Notes: generated by a model not told the origin, from the letters alone. Positions 1-9,690 are shown, counted from the first letter of the stretch. The stretch is DNA of 64,000 nt from Empedobacter brevis NBRC 14943 = ATCC 43319 (GCF_000382425.1 NZ_KB908302.1:48724-112723); one strand, 5' to 3'. A program made the numbers and translations.

Positions 1-637
1 TTTCTTTAAGATGGATAGAATCCATAATAAATGGAGCTAAAGATTTGGCATCATGTGAAGGCAATTGAACCAGGTTATCCCAATGATCACGGTTTTTAAT
101 TAAACCATGTTTTAACATTTCGGCCAATCCGGATTTTACCTGGCGTTGTTCTAATGTTAATAGAAATTTTGGGTCAATCAACACCATTTCAGGTTGATTA
201 AATGTTCCGACCATGTTTTTCATTCCTTCTAGATCAATCCCATTTTTACCTCCGGCAGAAGCATCAACCATTGATAAAAGGGTTGTTGGAATATTGATAA
301 ATTTGATTCCACGCTTGAATGTAGAAGCCATAAAACCTCCCATGTCCGTTAAAACACCACCACCAACATTAATAACCAATGAATGACGATCAGCACCCAA
401 TTCACTCAAAGCTAACCAAAGATTTGTTACTGTGTCAATGTTTTTATTTTCTTCTCCTGCGTCAATTTCAAGGATTTCATAAGCAGAAATATTGTCCAAA
501 TCGGCTAATAAAATTGGTAAACAATGCACATGAGTGTTTTCATCTACCAAGAAAAAGATAGAAGAAAAAGTGTTTTTTGCAAGGTAATCGTCTAATATAT
601 ATGCGATTGAACCAAAATGGATCGGAGCTGATTTCAA
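1..637 (-). CDS. aroB: 3-dehydroquinate synthase, C-terminal part cut by window edge
   Basis: AroB converts DAHP to 3-dehydroquinate, the second step of the shikimate pathway, in the cytoplasm. Reading the minus strand gives a continuous frame containing the NAD-binding region GGGVLTDMGGFMASTFKRG and the metal/substrate stretch IPTTLLSMVDASAGGKNG, both highly characteristic of the family, followed by GLAEMLKHGLI. The gene runs off the left edge, so its C-terminus is missing here. No ATG precedes the conserved start; an in-frame stop lies just upstream, so translation probably begins at the TTG at 637 (or at an ATT a little upstream). It is divergent from the next gene. Shikimate kinase, another enzyme of the pathway, is at 62326-62847. 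Confidence 0.93.
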   Translation of the reverse strand, partial: MKSAPIHFGSIAYILDDYLAKNTFSSIFFLVDENTHVHCLPILLADLDNISAYEILEIDAGEENKNIDTVTNLWLALSELGADRHSLVINVGGGVLTDMGGFMASTFKRGIKFINIPTTLLSMVDASAGGKNGIDLEGMKNMVGTFNQPEMVLIDPKFLLTLEQRQVKSGLAEMLKHGLIKNRDHWDNLVQLPSHDAKSLAPFIMDSIHLKE

Positions 638-746
638 AATGAAAATGTTTTTTTAAAATGTGCCTAAAATTACGGCGACCTTTTTACATCAACCAAATAA
701 ATTGAATGATTTATTTTAGGCATGTTATTGGATAAAACTAGATTGA

Positions 747-781
747 TTGTATAGGCTAATAGAGAATTATTTTTAAATTTG
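747..781 (+). promoter_or_regulatory. Bacteroidota-type promoter for the GlmU-like gene
   Basis: TAAATTTG at 774-781 fits the -7 consensus TAnnTTTG, with a TTG at 747-749 in the -33 position. It sits 16 bases before the ATG at 798, so the leader would be very short. Seen by eye only. Confidence 0.5.
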
Positions 782-797
782 CACAAATTCTTAATTA

Positions 798-1946
798 ATG
801 AATATAATTCTTTTTGATGGGGAAGAGTGGGAAAATCTTTTGCCTCTTACGTTTACAAAACCAGTAGCGTCATTACGAATGGGAGTTTTAAGTTTTGCAG
901 AACGTTGGGAAAAAATTCTAAATACAACCATATCTTATCAGACCCAATCTTATTTAGAAGAAAAATTTTCAACCAACTATCAATCAGAAAATATATTCAT
1001 CAATCCTTCATTTTTTCCAACCACAGAATTAATCCACTATATAAAAGAATTAGAATTAAATCAATCCATTCTTTTTAATGACCGGCTTGTAGCTGTTAAA
1101 ACGACTGAGGAATCTCCACATATAACATCAGAAATATTAAGTCTTGATAAGATAATTCATATCAAAAACTCTTGGGATTTATTTACCTATAATTTTCAAG
1201 CGATTGAATTTGATTTTGAAATTTTGACAAAAGGAAGAGCTTCACAACCTATTTCTGAAACAAATAACGTTTTGCATCCGGAAAAAATATTTATTGAAGA
1301 AGGAGCCAAAGTTGAATTTTCTATTTTGAATGCATCAGAAGGACCAATCTACATTGGCAAAGAGGCTGAAATTATGGAAGGTTGTATGATTCGTGGAGGA
1401 TTGGCTTTGTGTGAACATGGTAAAATTAACATGGGAGCAAAAATTTACCCAGGTTGTACAGTTGGGCCATATTGTAAAGTTGGAGGAGAATTAAATAATG
1501 CTATCCTAATGGCATATTCTAATAAAGGGCACGATGGTTTCTTAGGAAATGCTGTACTAGGAGAATGGTGTAATTTGGGAGCTGATACAAATAATTCTAA
1601 TCTGAAAAATAATTATGCAGAAGTAAAACTATGGAATTACAAAGAAAAACGATTTGTAAAGACCGGTTTACAATTTTGTGGCTTGATTATGGGAGATTAT
1701 GCTAAATCAGCAATAAATACGCAGTTTAATACTGGTACGGTTGTTGGTGTTTGTGCCAACGTTTTTCAATCAGGTTTTCCACCAAATATGATTAAACATT
1801 ATAGTTGGGGAGGACAATCAGATGCTCCTGTATTTAGTTTTGAGCGGGCATGTGAAGCAGCAGAAAAAATGATGGAGAGAAGAAAAGTAGAGTTTACTCC
1901 TACTGATAAGAAGATTTTAGAACATATTTTTAATTTAAATAACTAA
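798..1946 (+). CDS. GlmU-family sugar nucleotidyltransferase-like protein
   Basis: A 382-residue protein whose start (NIILFDGEEWENLLPLTFTK) matches the shortened nucleotidyltransferase N-terminus found in Bacteroidota GlmU-like proteins, and whose second half (roughly residues 180-350) is a left-handed beta-helix hexapeptide region (for example MEGCMIRGG, INMGAKIYPGCTVGPYCKVGG). By family it probably transfers a nucleotide or an acyl group to a sugar phosphate for cell-envelope synthesis. The substrate cannot be told from the sequence. It is not the housekeeping GlmU itself, which has a canonical pyrophosphorylase signature that I do not see here. It stands alone, with its own promoter and about 130 bases to the next gene. 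Confidence 0.8.
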   Translation: MNIILFDGEEWENLLPLTFTKPVASLRMGVLSFAERWEKILNTTISYQTQSYLEEKFSTNYQSENIFINPSFFPTTELIHYIKELELNQSILFNDRLVAVKTTEESPHITSEILSLDKIIHIKNSWDLFTYNFQAIEFDFEILTKGRASQPISETNNVLHPEKIFIEEGAKVEFSILNASEGPIYIGKEAEIMEGCMIRGGLALCEHGKINMGAKIYPGCTVGPYCKVGGELNNAILMAYSNKGHDGFLGNAVLGEWCNLGADTNNSNLKNNYAEVKLWNYKEKRFVKTGLQFCGLIMGDYAKSAINTQFNTGTVVGVCANVFQSGFPPNMIKHYSWGGQSDAPVFSFERACEAAEKMMERRKVEFTPTDKKILEHIFNLNN

Positions 1947-2042
1947 CTAATTTAATAAAGAGTAATACTAAGAATTAAAGGGAAAAATTGCAATATGATT
2001 AATTTTACGTGTTAATCTTTTAACAATTAATTAAAAAATCCT

Positions 2043-2050
2043 TAATTTTG
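2043..2050 (+). promoter_or_regulatory. -7 promoter element (TAATTTTG)
   Basis: TAATTTTG matches TAnnTTTG. Transcription would start around 2056, which makes the ATG at 2079 a better start for the following gene than the TTG at 2055, since the latter would have no leader at all. Confidence 0.4.
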
Positions 2051-2078
2051 CTTTTTGTTAGAAAAGAATATTTGTGAA

Positions 2079-3116
2079 ATGACTGGTAAATATAAAAACG
2101 TTTTAGAGTTAATTGGAGATACTCCATTAGTTCAATTAAACAGAATTAACCAAGACATTCCAGGCGAAGTTTATGCAAAGTTAGAATGTTACAATCCTGG
2201 ACATTCAACAAAAGACAGAATAGCTTTACATATTATAGAAGAGGCTGAAAGAAAAGGTCTATTAAAACCTGGTGCTACGATTGTAGAGACAACTTCAGGT
2301 AACACTGGATTTGCTGTAGCTATGGTTGCTATCGTAAAAGGGTACAAATGTATCTTAGCGGTATCGGATAAAACAAAAGCAGAAAAAATTTCATTTTTGA
2401 AAGCAATGGGCGCGAAAGTATTTTTATGCCCTGCAAATGTACCTGCTGATGATCCTAGATCATATTACGAGGTGGCAAAACGTATTGCTGCTGAAACGCC
2501 AAATTCTCTTTATATAAATCAATATTTTAATCAAGGGAATACAGAAGCTCACTATTTAACAACAGGTCCTGAAATCTGGAAACAAACCGAAGGTAAGATT
2601 ACTCACCTGATTGGTTGTACAGGAACAGGGGGAACTTTGACAGGTAGTGCTCGTTATATAAAAGAACAACATCCGGATGTGAAAATTATCGGAGTTGATG
2701 CATATGGTTCTATTTTAAAAGGTTATCACGAAACCGGTAAAGTAGATCAAAATGAAATTTATCCGTATAGAATTGAAGGAATGGGGAAAAATTTAGTTCC
2801 CGGAGCTTTAGATTTTGATATGGTAGATAAATTTATAAAAGTTACGGACGAAGAAGCTGCATATTGCACAAGAGAAATTGCTTTGAAAGAAGGAATTATG
2901 GCAGGTTATACTTCAGGTGCAGCAACGAAAGCTTATAAACAGTTAGCAGAAGAAGGTGAATTTGATGAGAATTCATTCGTTGTTATTTTGTATCCGGATC
3001 ATGGATCTCGCTATATGACAAAAGTATTTAGTGATGATTGGATGGCAGAAGAAGGATTTACAAATAGCAGGCTCAATGGTTTAGAAGCTCGTGCTACTGT
3101 AGAGCGAATAAAATAA
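2079..3116 (+). CDS. PLP-dependent cysteine synthase family enzyme, probable cysteate synthase
   Basis: Fold-type II PLP enzyme of 345 residues. The Schiff-base lysine lies in [11 protein letters not shown], where ordinary cysteine synthases have NPGGSVKDR; the substrate loop TTSGNTG and the phosphate-binding [10 protein letters not shown] are intact. The family replaces the beta-substituent of O-activated serine with a sulfur nucleophile. The gene is followed 92 bases later by a serine-palmitoyltransferase-like gene and then serC and serA, which make O-phosphoserine. That context suggests it condenses phosphoserine with sulfite to cysteate, the head-group precursor of capnine sulfonolipids. 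This role is inference; a plain cysteine or cystathionine-type activity is the alternative. Confidence 0.82.
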   Translation: MTGKYKNVLELIGDTPLVQLNRINQDIPGEVYAKLECYNPGHSTKDRIALHIIEEAERKGLLKPGATIVETTSGNTGFAVAMVAIVKGYKCILAVSDKTKAEKISFLKAMGAKVFLCPANVPADDPRSYYEVAKRIAAETPNSLYINQYFNQGNTEAHYLTTGPEIWKQTEGKITHLIGCTGTGGTLTGSARYIKEQHPDVKIIGVDAYGSILKGYHETGKVDQNEIYPYRIEGMGKNLVPGALDFDMVDKFIKVTDEEAAYCTREIALKEGIMAGYTSGAATKAYKQLAEEGEFDENSFVVILYPDHGSRYMTKVFSDDWMAEEGFTNSRLNGLEARATVERIK

Positions 3117-3208
3117 TACGTATATTTGTAAAAATTAAATAATAAAGTAGGTTGTGTTTGTTCACTTTCTACTTTTTTTCAATTAATAAAAAATTAAACT
3201 AGAATAAA

Positions 3209-4468
3209 ATGGACATTTTTGAACGTTTAAAACAAAACCCTGGACCATTAGGTCAATTTGCTGATTATGGTGAAGGATATTATGTTTTTCCTCAGTTAAA
3301 AGGAGAAATTGGACCGGTAATGGAATTCCAAGGTAAAAAAGTAATTACGTGGTCAATCAATAATTACTTAGGTTTAGCTAATCACCCGGAAGTTCGTAAA
3401 ACTGATGCTGATGCAGCTGCAGAATATGGAATGGCTTACCCAATGGGAGCTCGTGCAATGTCTGGACAAACAGATTATCATGCACAATTAGAGCAGGAAT
3501 TGGCTGATTTTGTTCAAAAAGAGTCTGCTTATTTGATGAATTTCGGATACCAGGGAATGGTATCTACAATTGATGCCTTAGTATCTAAAAACGATGTAAT
3601 TGTTTATGATGCCGAATGTCATGCTTGTATCGTTGACGGTGTTCGTTTACACTTTGGTAAGCGTTTTATTTACCAACACAACAACATCGAAAGTTTCGAA
3701 AAAACAATTGCCCGTGCGCGTAAATTAGCTGACAAACAAGGAGGCGGAATTTTAGTGATTACAGAAGGTGTTTTCGGAATGACTGGTAAACAAGGTATTT
3801 TGAAGGAAATTGCTGCTTTCAAAGATGAATATAAATTCCGTTTATTAGTAGATGATGCTCATGGTTTTGGTACATTAGGTAAAACTGGAGCCGGAGCTGG
3901 AGAAGAGCAGGGATGCCAAGATAAAATTGATATTTACTTCTCTACTTTTGCGAAGTCTATGGCTGGTTTCGGAGCTTTTATTGCAGGAAATAAAGACATT
4001 ATTCGTATTCTAAAATATAACTTACGTTCTCAAATTTTTGCAAAATCATTGACAATGCCAATGGTGATCGGTGGTTTAAAGCGTCTTGAATTATTACGTT
4101 CTCAACCGGAACTAAAAAATAAGTTATGGCACAACGTAGAAAAAATTCAAAAAGGATTAGAAGAAAGAGGATTTGATATCGGAGGCTCTAATACTTGTGT
4201 TACACCAATCGTATTAAACGGTTCTCCTATTGAAGCAACTGTATTAGCGAAAGAAATGCGTGAAGAGTATGGAATATTTGTTTCTGTTGTGGTTTATCCG
4301 GTAATTCCAAAAGGAATGATTATTTTCCGTATTATTCCAACTGCAGCTCACGAGGATGAACATATCGAATATACTTTAAATTCGTTTGCGGAAATTCGTA
4401 GTAAATTAGAAGATGGTTACTACAAGAGAAAAGCAGAAGAATTGAATGTAGATTTCGTTCAATACTAA
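3209..4468 (+). CDS. Alpha-oxoamine synthase, SPT/cysteate acyltransferase-like (capnine synthesis)
   Basis: A 419-residue PLP-dependent enzyme of the serine palmitoyltransferase / KBL / BioF family. Visible signatures: NNYLGLANHPEV near residue 50, YDAECHACIVDG, VDDAHGFGTLG, and the PLP lysine in STFAKSMAGFGAF. Such enzymes condense an acyl thioester with an amino acid, with loss of CO2. In Flavobacterium johnsoniae and Alistipes, homologues join a fatty acyl group to cysteate to make 3-ketocapnine, the sulfonolipid precursor needed for gliding or envelope function. The cysteate-synthase-like gene just upstream favours that substrate over serine. Serine, giving sphingolipid, is the alternative. 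Transcription ends at the hairpin at 4492-4525. Confidence 0.85.
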   Translation: MDIFERLKQNPGPLGQFADYGEGYYVFPQLKGEIGPVMEFQGKKVITWSINNYLGLANHPEVRKTDADAAAEYGMAYPMGARAMSGQTDYHAQLEQELADFVQKESAYLMNFGYQGMVSTIDALVSKNDVIVYDAECHACIVDGVRLHFGKRFIYQHNNIESFEKTIARARKLADKQGGGILVITEGVFGMTGKQGILKEIAAFKDEYKFRLLVDDAHGFGTLGKTGAGAGEEQGCQDKIDIYFSTFAKSMAGFGAFIAGNKDIIRILKYNLRSQIFAKSLTMPMVIGGLKRLELLRSQPELKNKLWHNVEKIQKGLEERGFDIGGSNTCVTPIVLNGSPIEATVLAKEMREEYGIFVSVVVYPVIPKGMIIFRIIPTAAHEDEHIEYTLNSFAEIRSKLEDGYYKRKAEELNVDFVQY

Positions 4469-4491
4469 ATCACAATTAAATTAGAAGATAT

Positions 4492-4525
4492 AAAAACCCT
4501 AAACTTTTTCAGTTTAGGGTTTTTT
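4492..4525 (+). terminator. Rho-independent terminator
   Basis: AACCCTAAACT pairs with AGTTTAGGGTT around a short loop and is followed by a run of T. It ends the preceding two-gene unit. Confidence 0.85.
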
Positions 4526-4631
4526 GTTTGTATTCTGTTCAAAAGTAAAGCACGTTATCACGAATTACACCATTTGATTTACTATATTTGTTTACAATTA
4601 AAAACACACAAACACACAACAATTTTAATTT

Positions 4632-5702
4632 ATGAAAATTCACAATTTTAGTGCAGGACCATGCATTTTACCACAAGTCGTTTTCGACAAAATGGCACAA
4701 GCTTGTTTAGATTTCAACAATTCGGGAACATCTATCCTTGAAATTTCTCATCGTAGAAAGGATGCTGTAGAAGTAATGGATACTGCAAGAGCATTGGTAA
4801 AAGAATTGATGAATGTTCCGGAAACACATGATGTAGTATTCATGCAAGGAGGAGCATCGTTGCAGTTTCCTACTGTTGCTTATAACTTATTAAGAGAAGG
4901 AGGAAAAGCTGCTTATACACAAACAGGAAAATGGGCAGAGAATGCAATAAAAGAAGCGAAACGTTTTGGAGAAATAGAAGTTATCGCTTCTTCTAAAGAT
5001 AAAAACTATAATTATATTCCAAAAGGATATCCAATTCCTGCAGATGTAGATTATTTCCATTGTACCTCAAATAATACGATTTTTGGAACACAAATGAAAG
5101 AATTCCCAACTTCATCAGTTCCTTTGGTATGTGATATGTCTTCAGATATTTTATCACGTGATATCGATGTATCAAAATTTGGTGTAATTTATGCCGGAGC
5201 TCAAAAGAATATGGGGCCTGCCGGTTCTGCAGTTGCAATTGTTCAAAAAGATTTATTGGGAAAAACAGGACGTAATATTCCTGACTATCTAAATTATGAT
5301 GTCCACATCAAAAAAGAATCTTCTTTCAATACCTGGCCAGTCATTGCGATATATGGTGTTATGCTGAACTTACAATGGCTGAAAGAACAAGGTGGAGTAG
5401 AAGAGATTTCAAAAATTAATACAGCTAAGGCAGATGCAATGTATCATGAGATTGATCGTAATGGATTGTTTACAGGAACTGCTGCAACAGAAGATCGTTC
5501 TCAAATGAACGCTACGTTTGTATTGAATAATGAAATTTTAAAAGCTGATTTTGATGCGATGTTGAAAGAAGCCGGAGTTGTTTCTTTAGCAGGACACCGT
5601 GATGTAGGTGGTTATCGTGCATCTATGTACAATGCCTTACCATTAGAATCTGTAGAGGTTCTGATAGAAGTAATGAAACAATTTGAACAACAATTTGGAT
5701 AA
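4632..5702 (+). CDS. serC: Phosphoserine aminotransferase
   Basis: SerC transfers an amino group from glutamate to 3-phosphohydroxypyruvate, giving O-phosphoserine. The 356 residues start with the family signature MKIHNFSAGPCILP, contain ISHRR near residue 40, and have the PLP lysine region VIYAGAQKNMGPAG, with NYDVHIKKESSFNTWPV after it. Length is normal. It is followed after 72 bases by serA, so the two make phosphoserine together, both for serine and possibly for the upstream cysteate-synthase-like enzyme. A TATATTTG promoter element lies at 4583-4590. Confidence 0.96.
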   Translation: MKIHNFSAGPCILPQVVFDKMAQACLDFNNSGTSILEISHRRKDAVEVMDTARALVKELMNVPETHDVVFMQGGASLQFPTVAYNLLREGGKAAYTQTGKWAENAIKEAKRFGEIEVIASSKDKNYNYIPKGYPIPADVDYFHCTSNNTIFGTQMKEFPTSSVPLVCDMSSDILSRDIDVSKFGVIYAGAQKNMGPAGSAVAIVQKDLLGKTGRNIPDYLNYDVHIKKESSFNTWPVIAIYGVMLNLQWLKEQGGVEEISKINTAKADAMYHEIDRNGLFTGTAATEDRSQMNATFVLNNEILKADFDAMLKEAGVVSLAGHRDVGGYRASMYNALPLESVEVLIEVMKQFEQQFG

Positions 5703-5774
5703 ATCTTTTTGTATTAAGTAGTATCTACAATAATGACTTAATACATTTTACAATTTACATTTTACAATAAAACA

Positions 5775-6725
5775 ATGAAAATATTAGCGAACGACGGAAT
5801 TTCTAAAGCAGGACAAGACGCTTTAGAAGCAAAAGGTTTCGAAGTAATAACTGCTCATGTAGCACAAGAACAATTAGAAAATTATATTAATAACAATGGA
5901 ATTGAAGTACTTTTAGTGCGCTCTGCAACAAAAGTTCGTCAACCATTAATTGATGCGACAAACCTGAAAATTATTGGTCGTGGAGGTGTTGGTATGGATA
6001 ACATTGATGTTGATTATGCACGTAACAAAGGAATCCAGGTTATCAACACACCTGCTTCTTCTTCTCAATCTGTAGCAGAATTTGTAATGGCACATTTATT
6101 CTCTATCGTTCGACATTTGCATAATGCCAATCGTACGATGCCATTAGAAGGAGATTCTAATTTCAATGGATTGAAAAAAGTGTATGCAAAAGCCATCGAA
6201 TTGAGAGGGAAAACAATGGGTATTATTGGTTTTGGTCGAATTGGGATAGAAGTCATTCGGGAAGCAATTGGCTTGGGAATGAATATTTTAGTTTATGATA
6301 AATTCCCGGCGACACATGATATCGAATTAGAATTTTTTGATGGGCAGAAAGTGAACTTTACAATTACTTCTGTCGATTTTGATGAAGTGATTACAAAAGC
6401 AGATTTTATTTCATTACATGTTCCTGCACAAAATGGATATATTTTAGGCGAAAAAGAATTTGCAAAAATGAAAGATGGCGTAATTGTAATCAATACAGCG
6501 CGAGGTGGAGTCGTAGACGAAAAAGCATTGGTTGATGCAATAGAAGCCGGAAAAGTGGCAGGAGCTGCTTTAGATGTATTTGAAAATGAACCAACGCCTG
6601 AAATGGGATTATTAATGAACGAAGCTTTGTCTTTGTCTCCCCATATTGCAGGTTCTACGAATGAAGCTCAGGATAGAATAGGGACAGAATTGGCAGCACA
6701 AATCGTAGAGATTTACGGAAAATAA
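5775..6725 (+). CDS. serA: D-3-phosphoglycerate dehydrogenase (short form)
   Basis: NAD-dependent D-2-hydroxyacid dehydrogenase that oxidises 3-phosphoglycerate to 3-phosphohydroxypyruvate, the entry step of serine synthesis. Seen: GRGGVGMDNIDVDYA, the Rossmann motif GIIGFGRIG, the catalytic arginine in NTARGGVVDE, the glutamate in FENEPTP and the catalytic histidine in SPHIAGST. At 316 residues it lacks the C-terminal ACT/regulatory domains of the E. coli type and so is probably not inhibited by serine in that way. It lies between serC and the DUF1015 gene with a 33-base gap to the latter. Confidence 0.94.
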   Translation: MKILANDGISKAGQDALEAKGFEVITAHVAQEQLENYINNNGIEVLLVRSATKVRQPLIDATNLKIIGRGGVGMDNIDVDYARNKGIQVINTPASSSQSVAEFVMAHLFSIVRHLHNANRTMPLEGDSNFNGLKKVYAKAIELRGKTMGIIGFGRIGIEVIREAIGLGMNILVYDKFPATHDIELEFFDGQKVNFTITSVDFDEVITKADFISLHVPAQNGYILGEKEFAKMKDGVIVINTARGGVVDEKALVDAIEAGKVAGAALDVFENEPTPEMGLLMNEALSLSPHIAGSTNEAQDRIGTELAAQIVEIYGK

Positions 6726-6758
6726 TTTTGGTTTTTATTCCATTTAAATTTACTTGAA

Positions 6759-8006
6759 ATGCCACAATTTAAACCATTCAAAGGAATTCGTCCGACAGAA
6801 GAAACTTCTCAAGAGTTTGTGACCCTTGCCGTGAATCAATATTCGAAAGAAGAGGTAGATTATTATATCAATACAAGAGAAAATTCTTTCTTGCATATTA
6901 TTTTACCAACGTGGGACGAATCGATCACGGATTCGAAAGACAGATTTAGAAAAGTTCGCCAGAATTTGGAAGAATTTATTGAAAAGAAGATCTTGATTCA
7001 GGATAAATCATCATTCTATATCTACCAGGTTATCCAGTCTGATGGTCGAGAAACAAAAGGTCTTTTGGGACTTGTAAGTATAGAAGATTATCGGAATAAC
7101 AAAATTAAAAAACACGAAGAGACATTGGAACGCCGTGTCGAATTGTTTGCTGAATATTTAAAAGAATCTCATTTTCATGCTGAACCTGTTTTGTTGACCT
7201 ATCCACCTGCTCAAAGGGTAGATTTGTTGATAGATACAGAGATGAAACGTAAACCGATCCTGAAAATAGAAGAAGCTAACGGAACGCAACATTTATTGTG
7301 GAGAGTTGACAATCGATTAAACTTGAAACAACTGAAAGATTCCATCGAAAAATTAGACGAATTGTATATCGCAGATGGACATCATCGAATGGAAAGTTCG
7401 GAACGTTATACAAAATATGCAACAGAATCTTCTAAAGAGAAGGTATACGGAAATGAAGCGTTTAATTATACTTTGGCGCTACTGGTTTCGAATAAAGAAT
7501 TGATGATAAATGATTATAATCGTTTGATTCAAGATTTGAATGGCTTATCACCGGAAGAGTTTATTCAGCGTTTGGAAGCGTATTTTGAAATTATTCCGAA
7601 AAAAGAGGAGCTAACTGTTCCCACGAAAAAACATCATTTGGTAATGTATTTAGATGGTCAGTTTTATAGCCTTTATGTTAAGAATAATCTGCTTCATACA
7701 GAAGGTTTAAGTGAATTGGATACCTATATTTTTGAAGAAACTGTTTTGAAACCAATTTTAAATATTCAAGATTCTAAAAAAGATAAACGTGTTCATTACG
7801 AATGCGGAACGCGTGATAAAGCAGGAATAGAAGCATTGAAGAATAAAGTGGATCATCACGATTATGTGGCCGCATTTGCTTTCTATCCTGTCGATGTAAA
7901 GGATTTACAATTGATCTCAGATTTAGGGCTTAAAATGCCTCCTAAAAGTACGTATATCGAACCAAAACCATTGAGTGGTTTTGCCGTATTTGATTTGAAA
8001 GAATAA
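6759..8006 (+). CDS. DUF1015 family protein
   Basis: A 415-residue soluble protein beginning MPQFKPFKGIRPT, typical of DUF1015. The conserved stretch YIADGHHRMESSERY (around residues 200-215), with its DGHHR motif, is the mark of the family and has been compared to a nucleotide-hydrolase-type active site. The biochemical function is unknown. In many bacteria the gene sits beside serA/serC as it does here, which suggests a link to serine metabolism, for example a serine or phosphoserine phosphotransfer step. The next gene begins 6 bases later, so it is almost certainly co-transcribed with the YggS gene. Confidence 0.88.
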   Translation: MPQFKPFKGIRPTEETSQEFVTLAVNQYSKEEVDYYINTRENSFLHIILPTWDESITDSKDRFRKVRQNLEEFIEKKILIQDKSSFYIYQVIQSDGRETKGLLGLVSIEDYRNNKIKKHEETLERRVELFAEYLKESHFHAEPVLLTYPPAQRVDLLIDTEMKRKPILKIEEANGTQHLLWRVDNRLNLKQLKDSIEKLDELYIADGHHRMESSERYTKYATESSKEKVYGNEAFNYTLALLVSNKELMINDYNRLIQDLNGLSPEEFIQRLEAYFEIIPKKEELTVPTKKHHLVMYLDGQFYSLYVKNNLLHTEGLSELDTYIFEETVLKPILNIQDSKKDKRVHYECGTRDKAGIEALKNKVDHHDYVAAFAFYPVDVKDLQLISDLGLKMPPKSTYIEPKPLSGFAVFDLKE

Positions 8007-8012
8007 AATAAA

Positions 8013-8672
8013 ATGAGTATTCAAGATAATTTAAAAACAATTGAACCGACAATCCCTGCTCATGTAACACTTGTTGCGGTTTCTAAAACAAAACCAGTTG
8101 AAGATGTACAGGAAGCTTATGAAGCAGGAATCAGAGATTTTGGTGAAAATAAAATACAAGAAATGTGCGATAAATACGAAGTTCTTCCAAAAGATATTCG
8201 TTGGCACATGATTGGACATGTACAGACCAATAAAGTAAAGTACATGGCTCCTTTTGTACATTTGATTCACGGAGTTGATAGTCTGAAATTATTAAAAGAA
8301 ATTGATAAGCAAGCACAAAAAAATAATCGGGTAATTGATGTGTTATTGCAGCAATTTATTGCAGATGAAGAAACTAAATTTGGATTAGATGACAAAGAAA
8401 TACGCCAAATAATGCAGGAAGAAATTCAAAGTTTGCCTCATATTAGAGTTGTAGGTTTGATGGGAATGGCAACATTCACGGATGATGAAAATCAAATCAG
8501 AAACGAGTTTAAAACGCTAAAATCTAATTTTGAATATTTGAAAAATAATTTCGAAAATATTTCGATTTTATCAATTGGAATGTCCGGTGATTATCAAATA
8601 GCAATAGAAGAAGGGAGTACAATGGTTCGTATTGGAAGCTCCATTTTTGGATATCGTAACTATTCGATTTAA
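8013..8672 (+). CDS. PLP homeostasis protein, YggS/PLPBP family
   Basis: A 219-residue single-domain TIM-barrel protein that binds pyridoxal phosphate and helps keep free PLP in balance; it has no known catalytic activity. The PLP lysine is in LVAVSKTKP (about residue 26), followed by DFGENKIQEM, WHMIGHVQTNKVKY, and the phosphate-binding end SIGMSGDYQIAIEEGSTMVRIGSSIFG, all in the standard order. It is the last gene of the serC-serA-DUF1015 run, which includes one PLP enzyme. The hairpin at 8692-8734 ends the unit. Confidence 0.93.
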   Translation: MSIQDNLKTIEPTIPAHVTLVAVSKTKPVEDVQEAYEAGIRDFGENKIQEMCDKYEVLPKDIRWHMIGHVQTNKVKYMAPFVHLIHGVDSLKLLKEIDKQAQKNNRVIDVLLQQFIADEETKFGLDDKEIRQIMQEEIQSLPHIRVVGLMGMATFTDDENQIRNEFKTLKSNFEYLKNNFENISILSIGMSGDYQIAIEEGSTMVRIGSSIFGYRNYSI

Positions 8673-8691
8673 AAGAAATCTCACAAAATAA

Positions 8692-8734
8692 TAAAGCCCC
8701 TAAAACGTAAACTTTAGGGGCTTGTTTTTTTTAT
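8692..8734. terminator. Terminator between convergent genes
   Basis: AAGCCCCTAAA pairs with TTTAGGGGCTT over a short loop, followed by a T-run on the plus strand. It serves the yggS-like gene and may serve the convergent dehydratase gene as well. Confidence 0.85.
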
Positions 8735-8751
8735 TTTTCAGATGAGGTTTT

Positions 8752-9690
8752 CTAAAAAGGCAATGTGTCTAAATTGACATTTCCACCAGAAATAATTATC
8801 CCGATATTTGTATTTTTATAACGTTCTTTCTCTTTAATAAGAGCTGCAAAAGCAACAGCTGAAGAAGATTCACAAATAATTTTTAATCGTTCCCAAATTA
8901 ATTTCATCGCAGCAATTATTTCTTCTTCTGTAACGCGGATTATTTTTTCTACACCTTTTTGTATAATAGGAAAATTAATATCACCCAATGTTGTTTTTAA
9001 TCCGTCTGCAATCGTATTTGTGGTAACATTTGATTCAATTTGACCACTTAACAAAGAACGAAAAGCATCATCAGCTTCAAAGGGTTCACCTCCGATTACT
9101 TTACAATTTGTTCCAAAATGTTCGGCAGCGATTGCCGTTCCGGCAATAAGACCTCCACCTCCTACAGGAGCGAAGATATACTCTAAATCCGGTTGAGTTT
9201 CTAATAATTCTTTTGCTGCTGTACCTTGACCGAAAATAACATGTAGATCATTCGAAGGGTGAATAAAAGTCGCTCCTTTTTGCTCTTGAATTTCTTTTGC
9301 TGCTTTTTCTCGGGCTGCTAATGTCGATTTACATTCGATAATTTTTCCATTATATGCTTTTACTGCCTCTTTTTTGACTTGAGGTGCGCTATCAGGCATC
9401 ACAATAAAAGCATCAATTCCTTGACTTTTGGCAGCAAGAGCCAGAGCTTGAGCAAAATTTCCGGAAGAATGTGTAACGACTCCTTTTTGTTTTTGCTCCT
9501 CAGAAAGTAACATGACAGCATTAGTAGCGCCCCTCATTTTGAAAGCACCCATTTTTTGGAAGTTTTCACACTTAAAAAATAAATTCGCTCCAACCATTTC
9601 ATTTAGTAAAGTAGAGGTTAAAATAGGTGTATTGTGAATAAAAGGTTTTATACGCTTTTGCGTTTCAATCATTATTTTTTTGTACATCAT
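8752..9690 (-). CDS. Threonine/serine dehydratase (catabolic type) or serine racemase
   Basis: Fold-type II PLP enzyme of 312 residues. Seen: the PLP lysine in KMGAFKMRGATNA, the substrate loop THSSGNFAQ, and the tetraglycine phosphate loop PVGGGGLIAG. There is no C-terminal ACT domain, so it is not the isoleucine-feedback-controlled IlvA but the catabolic form, making 2-oxobutyrate or pyruvate plus ammonia; serine racemase has the same architecture. The reactive enamine products are hydrolysed by RidA, whose gene lies directly upstream and overlaps this start by one base (TAATG). Control is probably by the MarR regulator at 10171-10668 through the palindromes between them. Confidence 0.9.
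   Translation of the reverse strand: MMYKKIMIETQKRIKPFIHNTPILTSTLLNEMVGANLFFKCENFQKMGAFKMRGATNAVMLLSEEQKQKGVVTHSSGNFAQALALAAKSQGIDAFIVMPDSAPQVKKEAVKAYNGKIIECKSTLAAREKAAKEIQEQKGATFIHPSNDLHVIFGQGTAAKELLETQPDLEYIFAPVGGGGLIAGTAIAAEHFGTNCKVIGGEPFEADDAFRSLLSGQIESNVTTNTIADGLKTTLGDINFPIIQKGVEKIIRVTEEEIIAAMKLIWERLKIICESSSAVAFAALIKEKERYKNTNIGIIISGGNVNLDTLPF

Noticed and set aside
3209..4468. SPT-like gene as a second bioF
   Set aside because: Its neighbours are a cysteine-synthase-like gene and serC/serA, while a full biotin operon with its own bioF is at 49983-51092.
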